Part shown: in pieces, positions 33,392-43,192 of the stretch
Layout of the letters: every line of letters begins with the position of its first letter
How positions within the stretch are numbered: the stretch's first letter is position 1
Origin: Kofleriaceae bacterium
Lineage (GTDB): Bacteria; Myxococcota_A; Polyangia; Haliangiales; Haliangiaceae
Direction: 5' to 3'
NCBI GenBank assembly: GCA_018057825.1
Contig: JAGPCY010000010.1
Location: 153,712 to 217,711, forward strand
Length of the DNA stretch: 64,000 bases
The notes under the pieces: model-generated
Databases searched by the model: none
What the model saw: only the letters and a program-made list of their open reading frames with translations
Told to the model about the DNA's origin: nothing
Program-made: the position numbers and the translations under genes

Positions 33392-35109
33392 GGCCCGACC
33401 TCGAAGACCTGGCCGATGCCATCGTCGTAGCCGACCGCGAGCTGACCGCCGTCGGGCGACCACGCCAGCGCGGTGGGCGCGGCGGCGGCGGCGATCGATC
33501 CGCTGTCGGTCCGGGCGAAGCGGCGCAGGGGCGTACCATCGACGGCGTCCCACAGCCGCAGCTCACCGTCGCGCGACGCGCTGGCCAGCCAGCGACCGTC
33601 AGGGGCGAAGGCGACGGCGACGATCGGCGCGCGGTGGCCGCTCACGGCGCAGCGCACGCGACCGGTCAACCCGACGATGTGGACCGCGTAACGCTGCGCG
33701 GGCGCCGGCTCGACGATCACGCCGCCGGCCGCGACCCACCGACCGTCGGGCGAGGTCGCCAGGGCCCACACCGGCCCCGGCAGCGCGGTCAGCGCGCGAC
33801 CGCCGCCGCCGACGACGTCCCAGCGCATGACGCGGCCGTCACCGCCGCCGCTCACCAGGACCGCGCCGGCGAACGCGCACACCAGCGGCAGGTGCTCGTC
33901 GGTCGCGAGCTCGCGATCGCGGCTGCCGACGCGAACCACCAGCCCGTGGCGGATCACCAGGTGCGCGCGCAGGTGGGCCCGCACCGCCGGATCGGACAGA
34001 TCGACGACGGCGTCGGGCGCCAGCCCCGCGCCCGGGCCGAGCGTCGTCGCGGCGAAGGGCGCGGCCAGGCGACGGCGGTCATCGCTCCACGCCAGCTCCC
34101 GGGGCGCGACCGCCAGGCCGCGGCTCGGACGCGACGTGCGGCGCGCCAGGTCCCAGGCCGCGATGGTTCCGTCGACGCCGCCGATTTGGAGGACGCGCCC
34201 GGCGCGATCGAAGGCCAGGCCACCCACCGCCGCAGGGAGCGGCGGCAGCGCGTCGATCGCCGCGCCGGTGCGCGGCTCGAACCGCCGGACCACGCCGTCG
34301 TCGCCGCCCACGGCCAGGCGCCCGCCGTCGGGCGCGAAGGCGACCGCGCGGATCGGCGACGGCGTCGCCAACGCGCGGCGGGCCGGCGCCGGGATCAAGG
34401 CGAGGTCGGCGATCTCGAGGCGCACGACCGGTGCCGCTCGCGCCCCCGGGACCGACGCGGCGCGCGCGGCGCGCTGGATCTCCTCGGCGACCGCGCCAAA
34501 CCCAACCGCGCCGTCGGCCGCCGCGGCCTCGCCACCGAGCGCGGCGATCAGCGGCCCGCGCAGTCCGCCGGCGAAGGCGGCGTCGGCGGCCAGGAGCGCG
34601 AAGCCGCCGTCGCGCTCGTCGCGAGCGAGGGACGGTGCGTCGGTGGCGACGACCCTACCGGGATCGAGGGTCGCCGCCGCCGGGCCGACGTCGAGGAACA
34701 AGGCGGTCGCGGCCTCGGTCTGGCGCAGGCCCGCGATCACCTCGGCCAGCGGCAACCGCACGCGCGCGCGCGGCGGACGCGACCGTGGGGACGCGGCGAC
34801 CGCGAGGATCGTCGACCCGCGGAGAGACCACGCCGGGCACGCCAGGTAGACCACGACCACCTCGCCGGCGGCGGCGGCGCGCGTGGCCCGCGCGATCGCG
34901 GCGGTGACGGTGGCCGGCGTCGCGGCTCGGCGCCCGCGCCCCACACCGAAGGCGACGACGCGATAGCCGGTCGCGGTCAGCACGCGGACCACCGTTCGAG
35001 ACACGACCGCGCGTTCCTCGTCGGGGCGGCCGCGGTCGTCGCGCGGACACGCCACCACCACCGCGCGCCGCCGCGGCCGGTCGTCGCGGCTGGGCGACCG
35101 TCGCACCAT
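33388..35109 (-). CDS. Pseudo-caspase WD40 protein, catalytic dyad lost
   Basis: The ATG at 35109 overlaps the preceding stop as TGATG; 573 aa. The N-terminal 220 residues align in layout with the downstream caspase-like paralogue (RAVVVACPRD, GEVVVVYLACPAW, ATALFLDVGPAAATLDPG). The His position reads Pro92 (YLACPA against YACCHG) and the Cys position reads Gly142 (DVGPAA against EACQIG). Residues 260-573 are WD40 repeats (IRAVAFAPDGGRLAVGGDDGVV, HRAPIVAVAFAPDGRWLASASRDGEL). Loss of both residues in an otherwise conserved fold suggests a regulator or decoy partner of the active paralogue, by analogy with eukaryotic pseudo-caspases. Confidence 0.82.
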   Translation of the reverse strand: MVRRSPSRDDRPRRRAVVVACPRDDRGRPDEERAVVSRTVVRVLTATGYRVVAFGVGRGRRAATPATVTAAIARATRAAAAGEVVVVYLACPAWSLRGSTILAVAASPRSRPPRARVRLPLAEVIAGLRQTEAATALFLDVGPAAATLDPGRVVATDAPSLARDERDGGFALLAADAAFAGGLRGPLIAALGGEAAAADGAVGFGAVAEEIQRAARAASVPGARAAPVVRLEIADLALIPAPARRALATPSPIRAVAFAPDGGRLAVGGDDGVVRRFEPRTGAAIDALPPLPAAVGGLAFDRAGRVLQIGGVDGTIAAWDLARRTSRPSRGLAVAPRELAWSDDRRRLAAPFAATTLGPGAGLAPDAVVDLSDPAVRAHLRAHLVIRHGLVVRVGSRDRELATDEHLPLVCAFAGAVLVSGGGDGRVMRWDVVGGGGRALTALPGPVWALATSPDGRWVAAGGVIVEPAPAQRYAVHIVGLTGRVRCAVSGHRAPIVAVAFAPDGRWLASASRDGELRLWDAVDGTPLRRFARTDSGSIAAAAAPTALAWSPDGGQLAVGYDDGIGQVFEVGP

Positions 35110-35600
35110 CAGGTGTTGGGCGGCTTGGCGACGCCGGTCGGCGGCTCATGACCGCCGCCCAGGACCGCCGCGAGCTGGCGCCGGGTCAGGCGCAGGTCCG
35201 ACGACACCGCGTGGATCCGCCCGGTGTCGAGGGCGCGCAGCCAGCCGCCGGCGCCGGGCAGCCGCGCCGCCACGCCGTCGTGCTGATAGCACACGATGAA
35301 CTTGCGGCTCCCGCGCTGCCACTGCAGGACGAACTGGTAGCGGCGCGGCGGCGGCGTCGTAGCGTGGACCGCGAACCAGCTCGCGATCGCCACCGGCGCC
35401 GCGGACTCCTGGCGCCGCGGCGCGCCGTCGGTCTGGACCTCGACGACCAGATCGATCGCGCTCGAGGCCGCGCGCCACGCCGCGATCTCGGCCTTGGTCG
35501 GCGGCGGCTCCTTGCCGGCCGTGGGCTTCGGCGGCGACTTGCTCGCGGGCTTCTTGGCCTTGGCGGCCGACGGGGCAGGCTTCTTCTTGGGTGCGGCCAT
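35109..35600 (-). CDS. Lys/Pro/Ala-rich N-terminus small protein of the kinase-caspase operon
   Basis: The ATG at 35600 gives 163 aa and its stop overlaps the next ATG (TGATG). Residues 1-40 are a basic, disordered, histone-H1-like tail (PKKKPAPSAAKAKKPASK). The remaining 120 residues are a compact domain with strands IDLVVEVQTDG, RYQFVLQWQRGSRKFIVCYQH and a helical end (LRLTRRQLAAVLGGG). No family is recognised. The tail could bind DNA, RNA or acidic partners, or be a substrate for the kinase encoded 24 bp upstream; both are inference. Confidence 0.7.
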   Translation of the reverse strand: MAAPKKKPAPSAAKAKKPASKSPPKPTAGKEPPPTKAEIAAWRAASSAIDLVVEVQTDGAPRRQESAAPVAIASWFAVHATTPPPRRYQFVLQWQRGSRKFIVCYQHDGVAARLPGAGGWLRALDTGRIHAVSSDLRLTRRQLAAVLGGGHEPPTGVAKPPNT

Positions 35601-35624
35601 CGCGATCACTCCATGCGGTTGTGG

Positions 35625-37682
<2,058 letters not shown>

Positions 37683-37816
37683 TTGTCGATCATGCCATCA
37701 CCCCGGCGGTGTCAGGGATGGGCCGGCGCGTGACCGCCTGTGACCGCCCGCGGGCGGCCCGCGCGCGGCCCACCCGACCGACCGAGGTCCGCCATGGATC
37801 TCGACGACTTGCGACC

Positions 37817-37830
37817 GGCACGGGGCCTGC
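37817..37830 (+). promoter_or_regulatory. Candidate sigma-54-like element just upstream of the ECF sigma gene
   Basis: GGCACGGGGCCTGC has GG and GC 12 bp apart. The identical 14-mer occurs upstream of the astacin gene at 43157-43170, and GACTTG precedes both. Predicted transcription would start near 37841, which would favour the ATG at 37844 over the one at 37832. Confidence 0.4.
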
Positions 37831-37831
37831 G

Positions 37832-38362
37832 ATGGGCCTGGTCATGCTCGACGGAACCGCCCCCGATGTCCCCAGCTTCGAGTCCCTGGTCGCCACCCAC
37901 CTGCCGCGCCTGCGCAAGCGGGCCGCGCGCATGTGTCGCGGACGCCGCGACGCCGACGACATCGTTCAGGACGCCTTGGTCCGCGCGTTCCAGCGCCGGG
38001 CCTCGCTGCGCTCCCCCGAGCGCGCCGGCGGCTGGCTTCTGACGATCGTCTCGCACACCTTCATCGACCAGCTCCGCTACCGCCGGGCCCGGCCGCTGGA
38101 GGTCGCCCTGGCGAACGAGCCCCTGGCCGACGAGGACGTCGACGCACCGGCGTGGACCCGGCTGTCGGTCGACGACGTCGCCGCGGCGGTGGCCGAGCTT
38201 CCCGACGACGTGCGCGAGACCTTCCGGCGCTTCGCCCTCGAGGGGCAAGACTACGCGACGATCGCCGCCGACCAGGGCATCCCCAAGGGCACGGTCGGCG
38301 CGCGGATCCATCGCGCGCGCGCGCGGCTGCGCACGATCCTCCTGGCGCGGCTCGCCGAGTAG
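37832..38362 (+). CDS. ECF-type RNA polymerase sigma factor
   Basis: The ATG at 37832 gives 176 aa; ATG at 37844 is equally possible. Region 2 is visible as DADDIVQDALVRAFQRR and GGWLLTIVSHTFIDQLR; region 4 as VAELPDDVRETFRRFALEG, DYATIAADQGIPKGTVGARIHRARARLR. No region 1 or 3 is present, as in ECF sigmas. No anti-sigma gene follows; the next gene is convergent, 17 bp away. It is divergent from the kinase-FGE gene, and may be part of the same signalling locus. Its regulon cannot be told from this window. Confidence 0.88.
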   Translation: MGLVMLDGTAPDVPSFESLVATHLPRLRKRAARMCRGRRDADDIVQDALVRAFQRRASLRSPERAGGWLLTIVSHTFIDQLRYRRARPLEVALANEPLADEDVDAPAWTRLSVDDVAAAVAELPDDVRETFRRFALEGQDYATIAADQGIPKGTVGARIHRARARLRTILLARLAE

Positions 38363-38379
38363 CCCGACCTCCGGCGCCG

Positions 38380-39240
38380 TCACCAGGCCAGGCTCCGTCG
38401 GGCCGGGGCGGCGCTGCCGACGGCGGCGCGGGCGGCGGCGGCGGGCGACCGGCGCGGCGCCGGGCCCTGGTAGGCCAGGGCCTCAGACGGCAGCTCGATC
38501 AAGAGGCCGCGATCGTGGTCGGCGGCGTCGAGGGCGTGGGCGCAGAAGTTCGGCGCCATGATCATCGCGAAGAACATCCCGGCCCGGTGGGGCGCGAGCC
38601 CGAGATCGACCAGGAGCGCAGCCAGGGCGATGACGATGTTGGGCGCCAGGCCGCCGTGCGCACGCATCACGCGCGCCAGGCGCTCGAACAGCCGCCAGGT
38701 CGGTCGCCGGGTCGCCGGGTGCCCGGCCAGCATCTCGCGCAGCGCGAGCAGGCGCTCGTCCTCGGCCCGAAACGGCACACCGAAGCCCATGATCCGCCCG
38801 CGGCAGGCGCGGTGACGCTCGACCGCGGCGGCCAGCGCGGCGTCGAGGGTGGCGTCGTCGGTCGACGCGTCGACGACCGCGGCGGCCAGCTCCTCGGCGA
38901 GCCACACCAGGCTCGCGGCGGCGCCAGCGGCGGTCCCCGGCCCCATGCGATCGCTGTCGCTGGCGAGCTGGGCGCCGAAGCTGCCGGCGATCGGATTGCC
39001 GTAGGCGGCCAAGGTGCGCGCGAGCTTGAGCGGCCACACCCGCGCGTCGGGTGAGCACAGCGCCAGCGCCATGCAGCGGACGACCTCGCGATCGCCCTCG
39101 GCGAGGCGCACGCCGAACGCGAGCGCCACGAGCTCGAAGGGATCGCGGATCGCGGCGCGGAGGTCGGTGAACACGCCGTGGCCGCAGAAGCGATTGTCGC
39201 GATCGCCGATGTGGCCGGCGCGCTGGATCGGCCGGGTCAT
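38380..39240 (-). CDS. Citrate-synthase-like protein, larger half of a split pair
   Basis: The ATG at 39240 overlaps the upstream stop (ATGA), 286 aa. The sequence carries features of the large domain of citrate synthase/citryl-CoA lyase enzymes: GNPIAGSFGAQLASDSDRMGPGTAAGAAASL, RIMGFGVPFRAEDERLLAL and LAPNIVIALAALLVDLGL with FFAMIMAPNFCAHALDAAD. The upstream gene supplies the small-domain-like half. The catalytic His/Asp pattern is altered, so the reaction may be CoA-ester cleavage, condensation of another acid, or none. The call is from pattern resemblance only. Confidence 0.65.
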   Translation of the reverse strand: MTRPIQRAGHIGDRDNRFCGHGVFTDLRAAIRDPFELVALAFGVRLAEGDREVVRCMALALCSPDARVWPLKLARTLAAYGNPIAGSFGAQLASDSDRMGPGTAAGAAASLVWLAEELAAAVVDASTDDATLDAALAAAVERHRACRGRIMGFGVPFRAEDERLLALREMLAGHPATRRPTWRLFERLARVMRAHGGLAPNIVIALAALLVDLGLAPHRAGMFFAMIMAPNFCAHALDAADHDRGLLIELPSEALAYQGPAPRRSPAAAARAAVGSAAPARRSLAW

Positions 39241-40010
39241 GGCGCCGCCCCCGCGTCGTCGACGTAGCGGTAGTCGGGCAGGCGCGCCGGATAGTCGCGG
39301 ATCGCCCCCAGCCCGACGTGGGCGGCCTCGGCGGCGACCACCGGCAGGCGCGCCCACAGCGCGATCGCCTCGATCGCCAGCGGCTCACCCAGCCCGAGGT
39401 GGTGGAGCACGGCGTAGCCCTGGGCCAGCCGCGACACCGGCACCGACGGCAGGCCGCGGGTCGGCCCGAACCAGGCGCGGAGCTGTCCGTCGAGCCAGGC
39501 CTGGGCCGCGATCTCCTCGGCGCTGGCGTCGATCGCCAACGCGCACGCCGGCACCGGCCCGCCGTCGTTGAGCCAGGCCAGCCACGGCGCCAGCGCGGCG
39601 CGCTCGTGGCGCACCAGCTCGCCCAGGCCGATCGCGGCGATCGCCAAGGTCGCGCCGGTGGTCGCGCCGGCGATCCGGGCCAGACACGCGGCGTGGGCCG
39701 GGGCCTGGCCGACGTGGACCGGCGCCAGGAGCGCCGCGGCGACGTCGAGGGCGGCGCGCTCAGGCTCGGTCGGCAGCTCGCCGCGCAGCGCCAGCCAGCA
39801 CAGCTCGGTGGCGCCGTAGTGGCGCGCGAGATCGTCCGCGACGTGATAGCCGCGCAGCCGCGCGCCCGGGCCCGGCGTCACCACGCGCGCGGTCAAGCGC
39901 GCCGGGAAGGCCTCGCGCTCGAAGGGTCCGCGGTAGACCGCGGCCGGCGCAGCGTCGACCGGCGGCGACGCCGTCGGGGGGACGTAGGGATCGAACGGAT
40001 CGGGCATCAT
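39237..40010 (-). CDS. Citrate-synthase-like protein, smaller half of a split pair
   Basis: The ATG at 40010 has GGAG about eight bases upstream (257 aa; ATG at 40007 also possible). It carries the N-terminal citrate synthase block ARLRGYHVADDLARHYGATELCWLALRGELPT. The rest is helical (LAAIAIGLGELVRHERAALAPWLAWL). It overlaps the following half by four bases, so equal production of both halves is likely. It begins 31 bp after the TPP-enzyme gene. Citrate synthases are normally one 380-430 aa chain; a two-chain form is unusual. Confidence 0.65.
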   Translation of the reverse strand: MMPDPFDPYVPPTASPPVDAAPAAVYRGPFEREAFPARLTARVVTPGPGARLRGYHVADDLARHYGATELCWLALRGELPTEPERAALDVAAALLAPVHVGQAPAHAACLARIAGATTGATLAIAAIGLGELVRHERAALAPWLAWLNDGGPVPACALAIDASAEEIAAQAWLDGQLRAWFGPTRGLPSVPVSRLAQGYAVLHHLGLGEPLAIEAIALWARLPVVAAEAAHVGLGAIRDYPARLPDYRYVDDAGAAP

Positions 40011-40041
40011 GGCGAGCTCCAGCGGCGAAGGGGGGGGCGAC

Positions 40042-41841
40042 TCACCGACCGCCCTGGGCGGCCAGGCTGCGGATGCGATGGGCCAAGATCGGCGACGGCA
40101 CGCTGGGGTCGACGTCGACATCGACCACGACCGGCCCCGGCGTCGCCAGCGCGCGGGTCAACGCGGCCGCCAGCCCGGCCTCGCCGTCGACGGTGAGCCC
40201 GACCGCGCCCTGGCTCGCGGCCAGCGCGGCGAAGTCGCAGCGCGGGAGCTGGGTCTCGACCGGCGACATCCCGAGCGCGGTCATGCCGTGGTGGTTGAGG
40301 CCGAGCTGGGCGTCGTTCAAGACGATCCACACCACGTCGGCGCGATACGCGACCGCGGTCGACAGCTCGTGCTGCATGAGCATCGCGCCGTCGCCGACCA
40401 GGGTCACGACGCGTCGACCGGTAGCCAGGGCGGCGCCGACCGGGCCGGCGGTGAAGTGGCCCATCGAACCCCAGGCCGCGCTGGTCCGATAGCGACCGGG
40501 CGCGCGGAACCGCAGGGCGTGGTTGGCCCAGGTGAAGGCGTTGCCGGCCTCGCTGCCGACGATGGCGTCGCTGCCGTCGACGACGACCTCCTGCACGACC
40601 TGCAAGAGATACGGCGTGCGCACGGGACCGTCGGCGCGCGCGGCCAAGTGGACCGGCCGCGCGAGGCGCGGCGCGGCGGGTGCGGAGCCGCGGCGCTGGT
40701 ACCAGCCAGTGGCCCGGGCGCGCGCGTCGAGGGCCTCGAGCACGGCGCCGACCTCGGCGACCACGCCCAGCCCATCGGTGCCGGGGAACGCCGCGGCGAA
40801 CGCGGTGGCGTCGACGTCGACGTGGATCCACCGTCGCGCCGGGATCGCCGCCGGGGCGAGGAACGACGTGACCTCGCCGAGCCGGGTGCCGAGCACGAAG
40901 AGCGTGTCGGGGCGGCGGGCCAGGAACTCGTCGACCGTGGCGTGGCCGCCGGCGCCGCTGACGCCGACGAACAGCGAGTGGGTCTCGTCGAACACGCCCT
41001 TGGCGCGCGGCGACGCGATCACCGGCAGGCGCGCGGCGATCGCGAAGGCGCGGAGCGCCGCGCTGGCGTGGCGCGCGCCGTGACCGATCCACAGCGCCGA
41101 GGTGCCGGTGGCCAGGGCGTCGAGGATGGCGTCGATCACCGCCAGCGACGGCGTCGGCGCCGCGACCTGCCACGCGCCGAGGGCCGGCGGCGCGCCGGTC
41201 AGGACCTGGGCCTGGAGCGACCACGGCAACGCCAGGTGCGCGACGAAGCCGCCGGGGCGGGCCCAGCCCAGCGCGAGCTGCTGCAGAAACTGCTGCAGCT
41301 CAGCGACGGTGTCGGGGGCGGCCGCCAGGTGAAACAGCGGGCCGGCGGTGGTGAGGCCGGCCGGCGTCGTGGCCGGTCCGGTCTCTTGCACCGCGCCGCG
41401 GCCGAGCTGCGCCCGGGTGGTCGCCGCCGAGATCAACACGACCCGGGCGCCGTCGGCGCGGGCCGCCATCATGCCGTTGAGCGCGTTCCACAGCCCGGGG
41501 CCGGTGGTGGTGACGACCGCGGTCGGTCGACCGCTGGCGAAGTGCGCCTCGATCGCCGCGAAGGCGGCGCCGCTCTCGTGGCGGGTATGGAACAGCCGGA
41601 CTGGCGACGCGGCCAGGCCCGCCGCGAAGGGCGCGACGCCACCGCCGAGGACGCCGAAGGCCTCGCGCACGCCGAGCTCGGCCAGCCGCTCGCAGCACCA
41701 GCGCGAGGCGGTGACCGCCTCGGGGGCGGCCCAGGGAGCGCGGGCGCCCCAGCCGACCACCGCGGGTTCGGCGGCCGGCGGCTCAGGGAGCTCGGCGATG
41801 GTGCGGGCAGCGGTGACAACGGCAGCGGTCGTGATCGTCAT
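40042..41841 (-). CDS. Thiamine-pyrophosphate enzyme of the acetolactate synthase-like family
   Basis: The ATG at 41841 gives 599 aa. It has the three-domain plan of pyruvate oxidase/acetolactate synthase-type enzymes: N-terminal Pyr domain with the cofactor-activating Glu in HTRHESGAAFAA, GPGLWNALNGMMAA, a central domain (TLFVLGTRLGEVTSF) and the C-terminal PP domain with the TPP motif VVTLVGDGAMLMQ ending in VLNDAQ. No FAD-binding hint is clear. It heads an operon with the split citrate-synthase-like pair, which suggests a short pathway acting on 2-oxo acids or CoA esters. The substrate is unknown. Confidence 0.88.
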   Translation of the reverse strand: MTITTAAVVTAARTIAELPEPPAAEPAVVGWGARAPWAAPEAVTASRWCCERLAELGVREAFGVLGGGVAPFAAGLAASPVRLFHTRHESGAAFAAIEAHFASGRPTAVVTTTGPGLWNALNGMMAARADGARVVLISAATTRAQLGRGAVQETGPATTPAGLTTAGPLFHLAAAPDTVAELQQFLQQLALGWARPGGFVAHLALPWSLQAQVLTGAPPALGAWQVAAPTPSLAVIDAILDALATGTSALWIGHGARHASAALRAFAIAARLPVIASPRAKGVFDETHSLFVGVSGAGGHATVDEFLARRPDTLFVLGTRLGEVTSFLAPAAIPARRWIHVDVDATAFAAAFPGTDGLGVVAEVGAVLEALDARARATGWYQRRGSAPAAPRLARPVHLAARADGPVRTPYLLQVVQEVVVDGSDAIVGSEAGNAFTWANHALRFRAPGRYRTSAAWGSMGHFTAGPVGAALATGRRVVTLVGDGAMLMQHELSTAVAYRADVVWIVLNDAQLGLNHHGMTALGMSPVETQLPRCDFAALAASQGAVGLTVDGEAGLAAALTRALATPGPVVVDVDVDPSVPSPILAHRIRSLAAQGGR

Positions 41842-41977
41842 CACCCGCCGTGACGGCGCGCCGGAAAGAGTTTCGCGGCGGAGTGAGACGCCTCGCGGCG
41901 GCTCGGTCGCGCGGCTGTCAGCTCGAGTGATCGGCAGCCCCGCGGCGTGGCGCCGCCGGTCGGGTGAAGATCGCTCC

Positions 41978-43048
41978 ATGCCCACCCCTTCCCCCCGTGT
42001 CCTCGGCCTCCTCGGCCTCCTCGGCCTCGCCGCGTGCGGCGACCCCACCGCCCCGACCTACACCGTCGCGATCACCGGCGCGCGGACCTACGTCGCGATC
42101 CAGGACGGCGACGGCCCCTGGCAGCGCCTCGCCGTCGCCGCCGACGGCACCGCGTCGTTCACCGTCACCGCGGGCTATCACGCGGCGGCCGCCCTGTGTG
42201 GTGACGACCCCGTCACCACGGTCCTGAACGCGATCCTCGACGCCGGCGCCACGACCTGGTCGGCCTGCGCCCCGCCGCGCACCACGGTCCGCGTGTCAGG
42301 GGCGCTGGTGCCGGCGACCGCCACCGCCTGGGTCGGCAACTTCGCGACCAGCCTGCCCGGTCGCTACAGCGCGTCGGTGGTCCCTGGCCGCCACGATCTG
42401 GTCGCCACCGCCGACGGCCGGGCGGTCATCGTGCACGACCAGATGATCGACGCCGACCGCGTGATCGATCTCGACATCGACGCCAACGGGTTCGCCCTCA
42501 CGACCGTGACCCCGACGGTCACCGGCGACGGCGGCGCCGCGGTCACCGGCTACGCCGAGCTCCACACCACGCACGGCACCTACGTCCAGACCTCCCACGA
42601 CGGATACGCCATCGTTCCGGCCGCGCAGCGAGCCGCGGGCGATCGCGTGGTGATCGGCGCGCAGCGCTCGGTCGACGGTCGCAACGAGGTGGTCCAGCGC
42701 CTGGTCGCGGCGGACGCGGCGCCGGCCTTGGCCTTCGAACCCCTGCCGGCCCTGGCGATCGCGCGCGCCGGTCTCCAGGTCGGCGACGGCTGGGAGTTCG
42801 CGCGGGCCTCGTACTTCACCGCTGGCTCGTCGACGTCGCTGCGGACCTCGATGCAAGTGACGCCGGCCTGGGTCGCGGCCAGCGGCGGGACCGCGGCGCC
42901 GCTGGTCGACGCCGCGGCGCTGCCGGAGTGGAGCGGGCCCAGCGCCACCGCGCCCGGCACCGCGGTGCGGGCCCTGGTGATCGCGAACATCGGCGATGGC
43001 GCCGGCGACTACCGCGCCGCCGGGCTCGACACGACGCTGACCTGGTAG
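41978..43048 (+). CDS. Lipoprotein with repeated beta-sandwich domains
   Basis: The ATG at 41978 gives 356 aa with a lipoprotein signal (LGLLGLLGLAAC, Cys20). The mature protein is beta-rich and Thr/Ala-rich (TYTVAITGARTYVAIQDGDG, VSGALVPATATAWVGNFAT, LTTVTPTVTGDGG), suggesting several Ig- or PEGA-like surface modules. No catalytic motif is visible. It is divergent from the TPP-enzyme gene and precedes the astacin gene by 144 bp on the same strand. Likely a surface or periplasmic lipoprotein of unknown role. Confidence 0.65.
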   Translation: MPTPSPRVLGLLGLLGLAACGDPTAPTYTVAITGARTYVAIQDGDGPWQRLAVAADGTASFTVTAGYHAAAALCGDDPVTTVLNAILDAGATTWSACAPPRTTVRVSGALVPATATAWVGNFATSLPGRYSASVVPGRHDLVATADGRAVIVHDQMIDADRVIDLDIDANGFALTTVTPTVTGDGGAAVTGYAELHTTHGTYVQTSHDGYAIVPAAQRAAGDRVVIGAQRSVDGRNEVVQRLVAADAAPALAFEPLPALAIARAGLQVGDGWEFARASYFTAGSSTSLRTSMQVTPAWVAASGGTAAPLVDAAALPEWSGPSATAPGTAVRALVIANIGDGAGDYRAAGLDTTLTW

Positions 43049-43156
43049 CGATCGCGCTCGCGCGACCTGCCGCATCCGCCAGCTCGGCCGGCACGATCGG
43101 CCGGCGCGATCGGCCGGGACCACAACGCGACCACGTCGTCGCGCAGACTTGGCGAC

Positions 43157-43171
43157 GGCACGGGGCCTGCT
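43157..43171 (+). promoter_or_regulatory. Candidate sigma-54-like promoter of the astacin gene
   Basis: GGCACG-gggc-CTGCT fits TGGCACG-N4-TTGCT at most positions with correct GG-to-GC spacing. Predicted start near 43181 leaves a 12-base leader containing GGAGG just before the ATG at 43193, so geometry is good. Confidence 0.5.
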
Positions 43172-43192
43172 CTTGCACGGCGCGGAGGTCCC

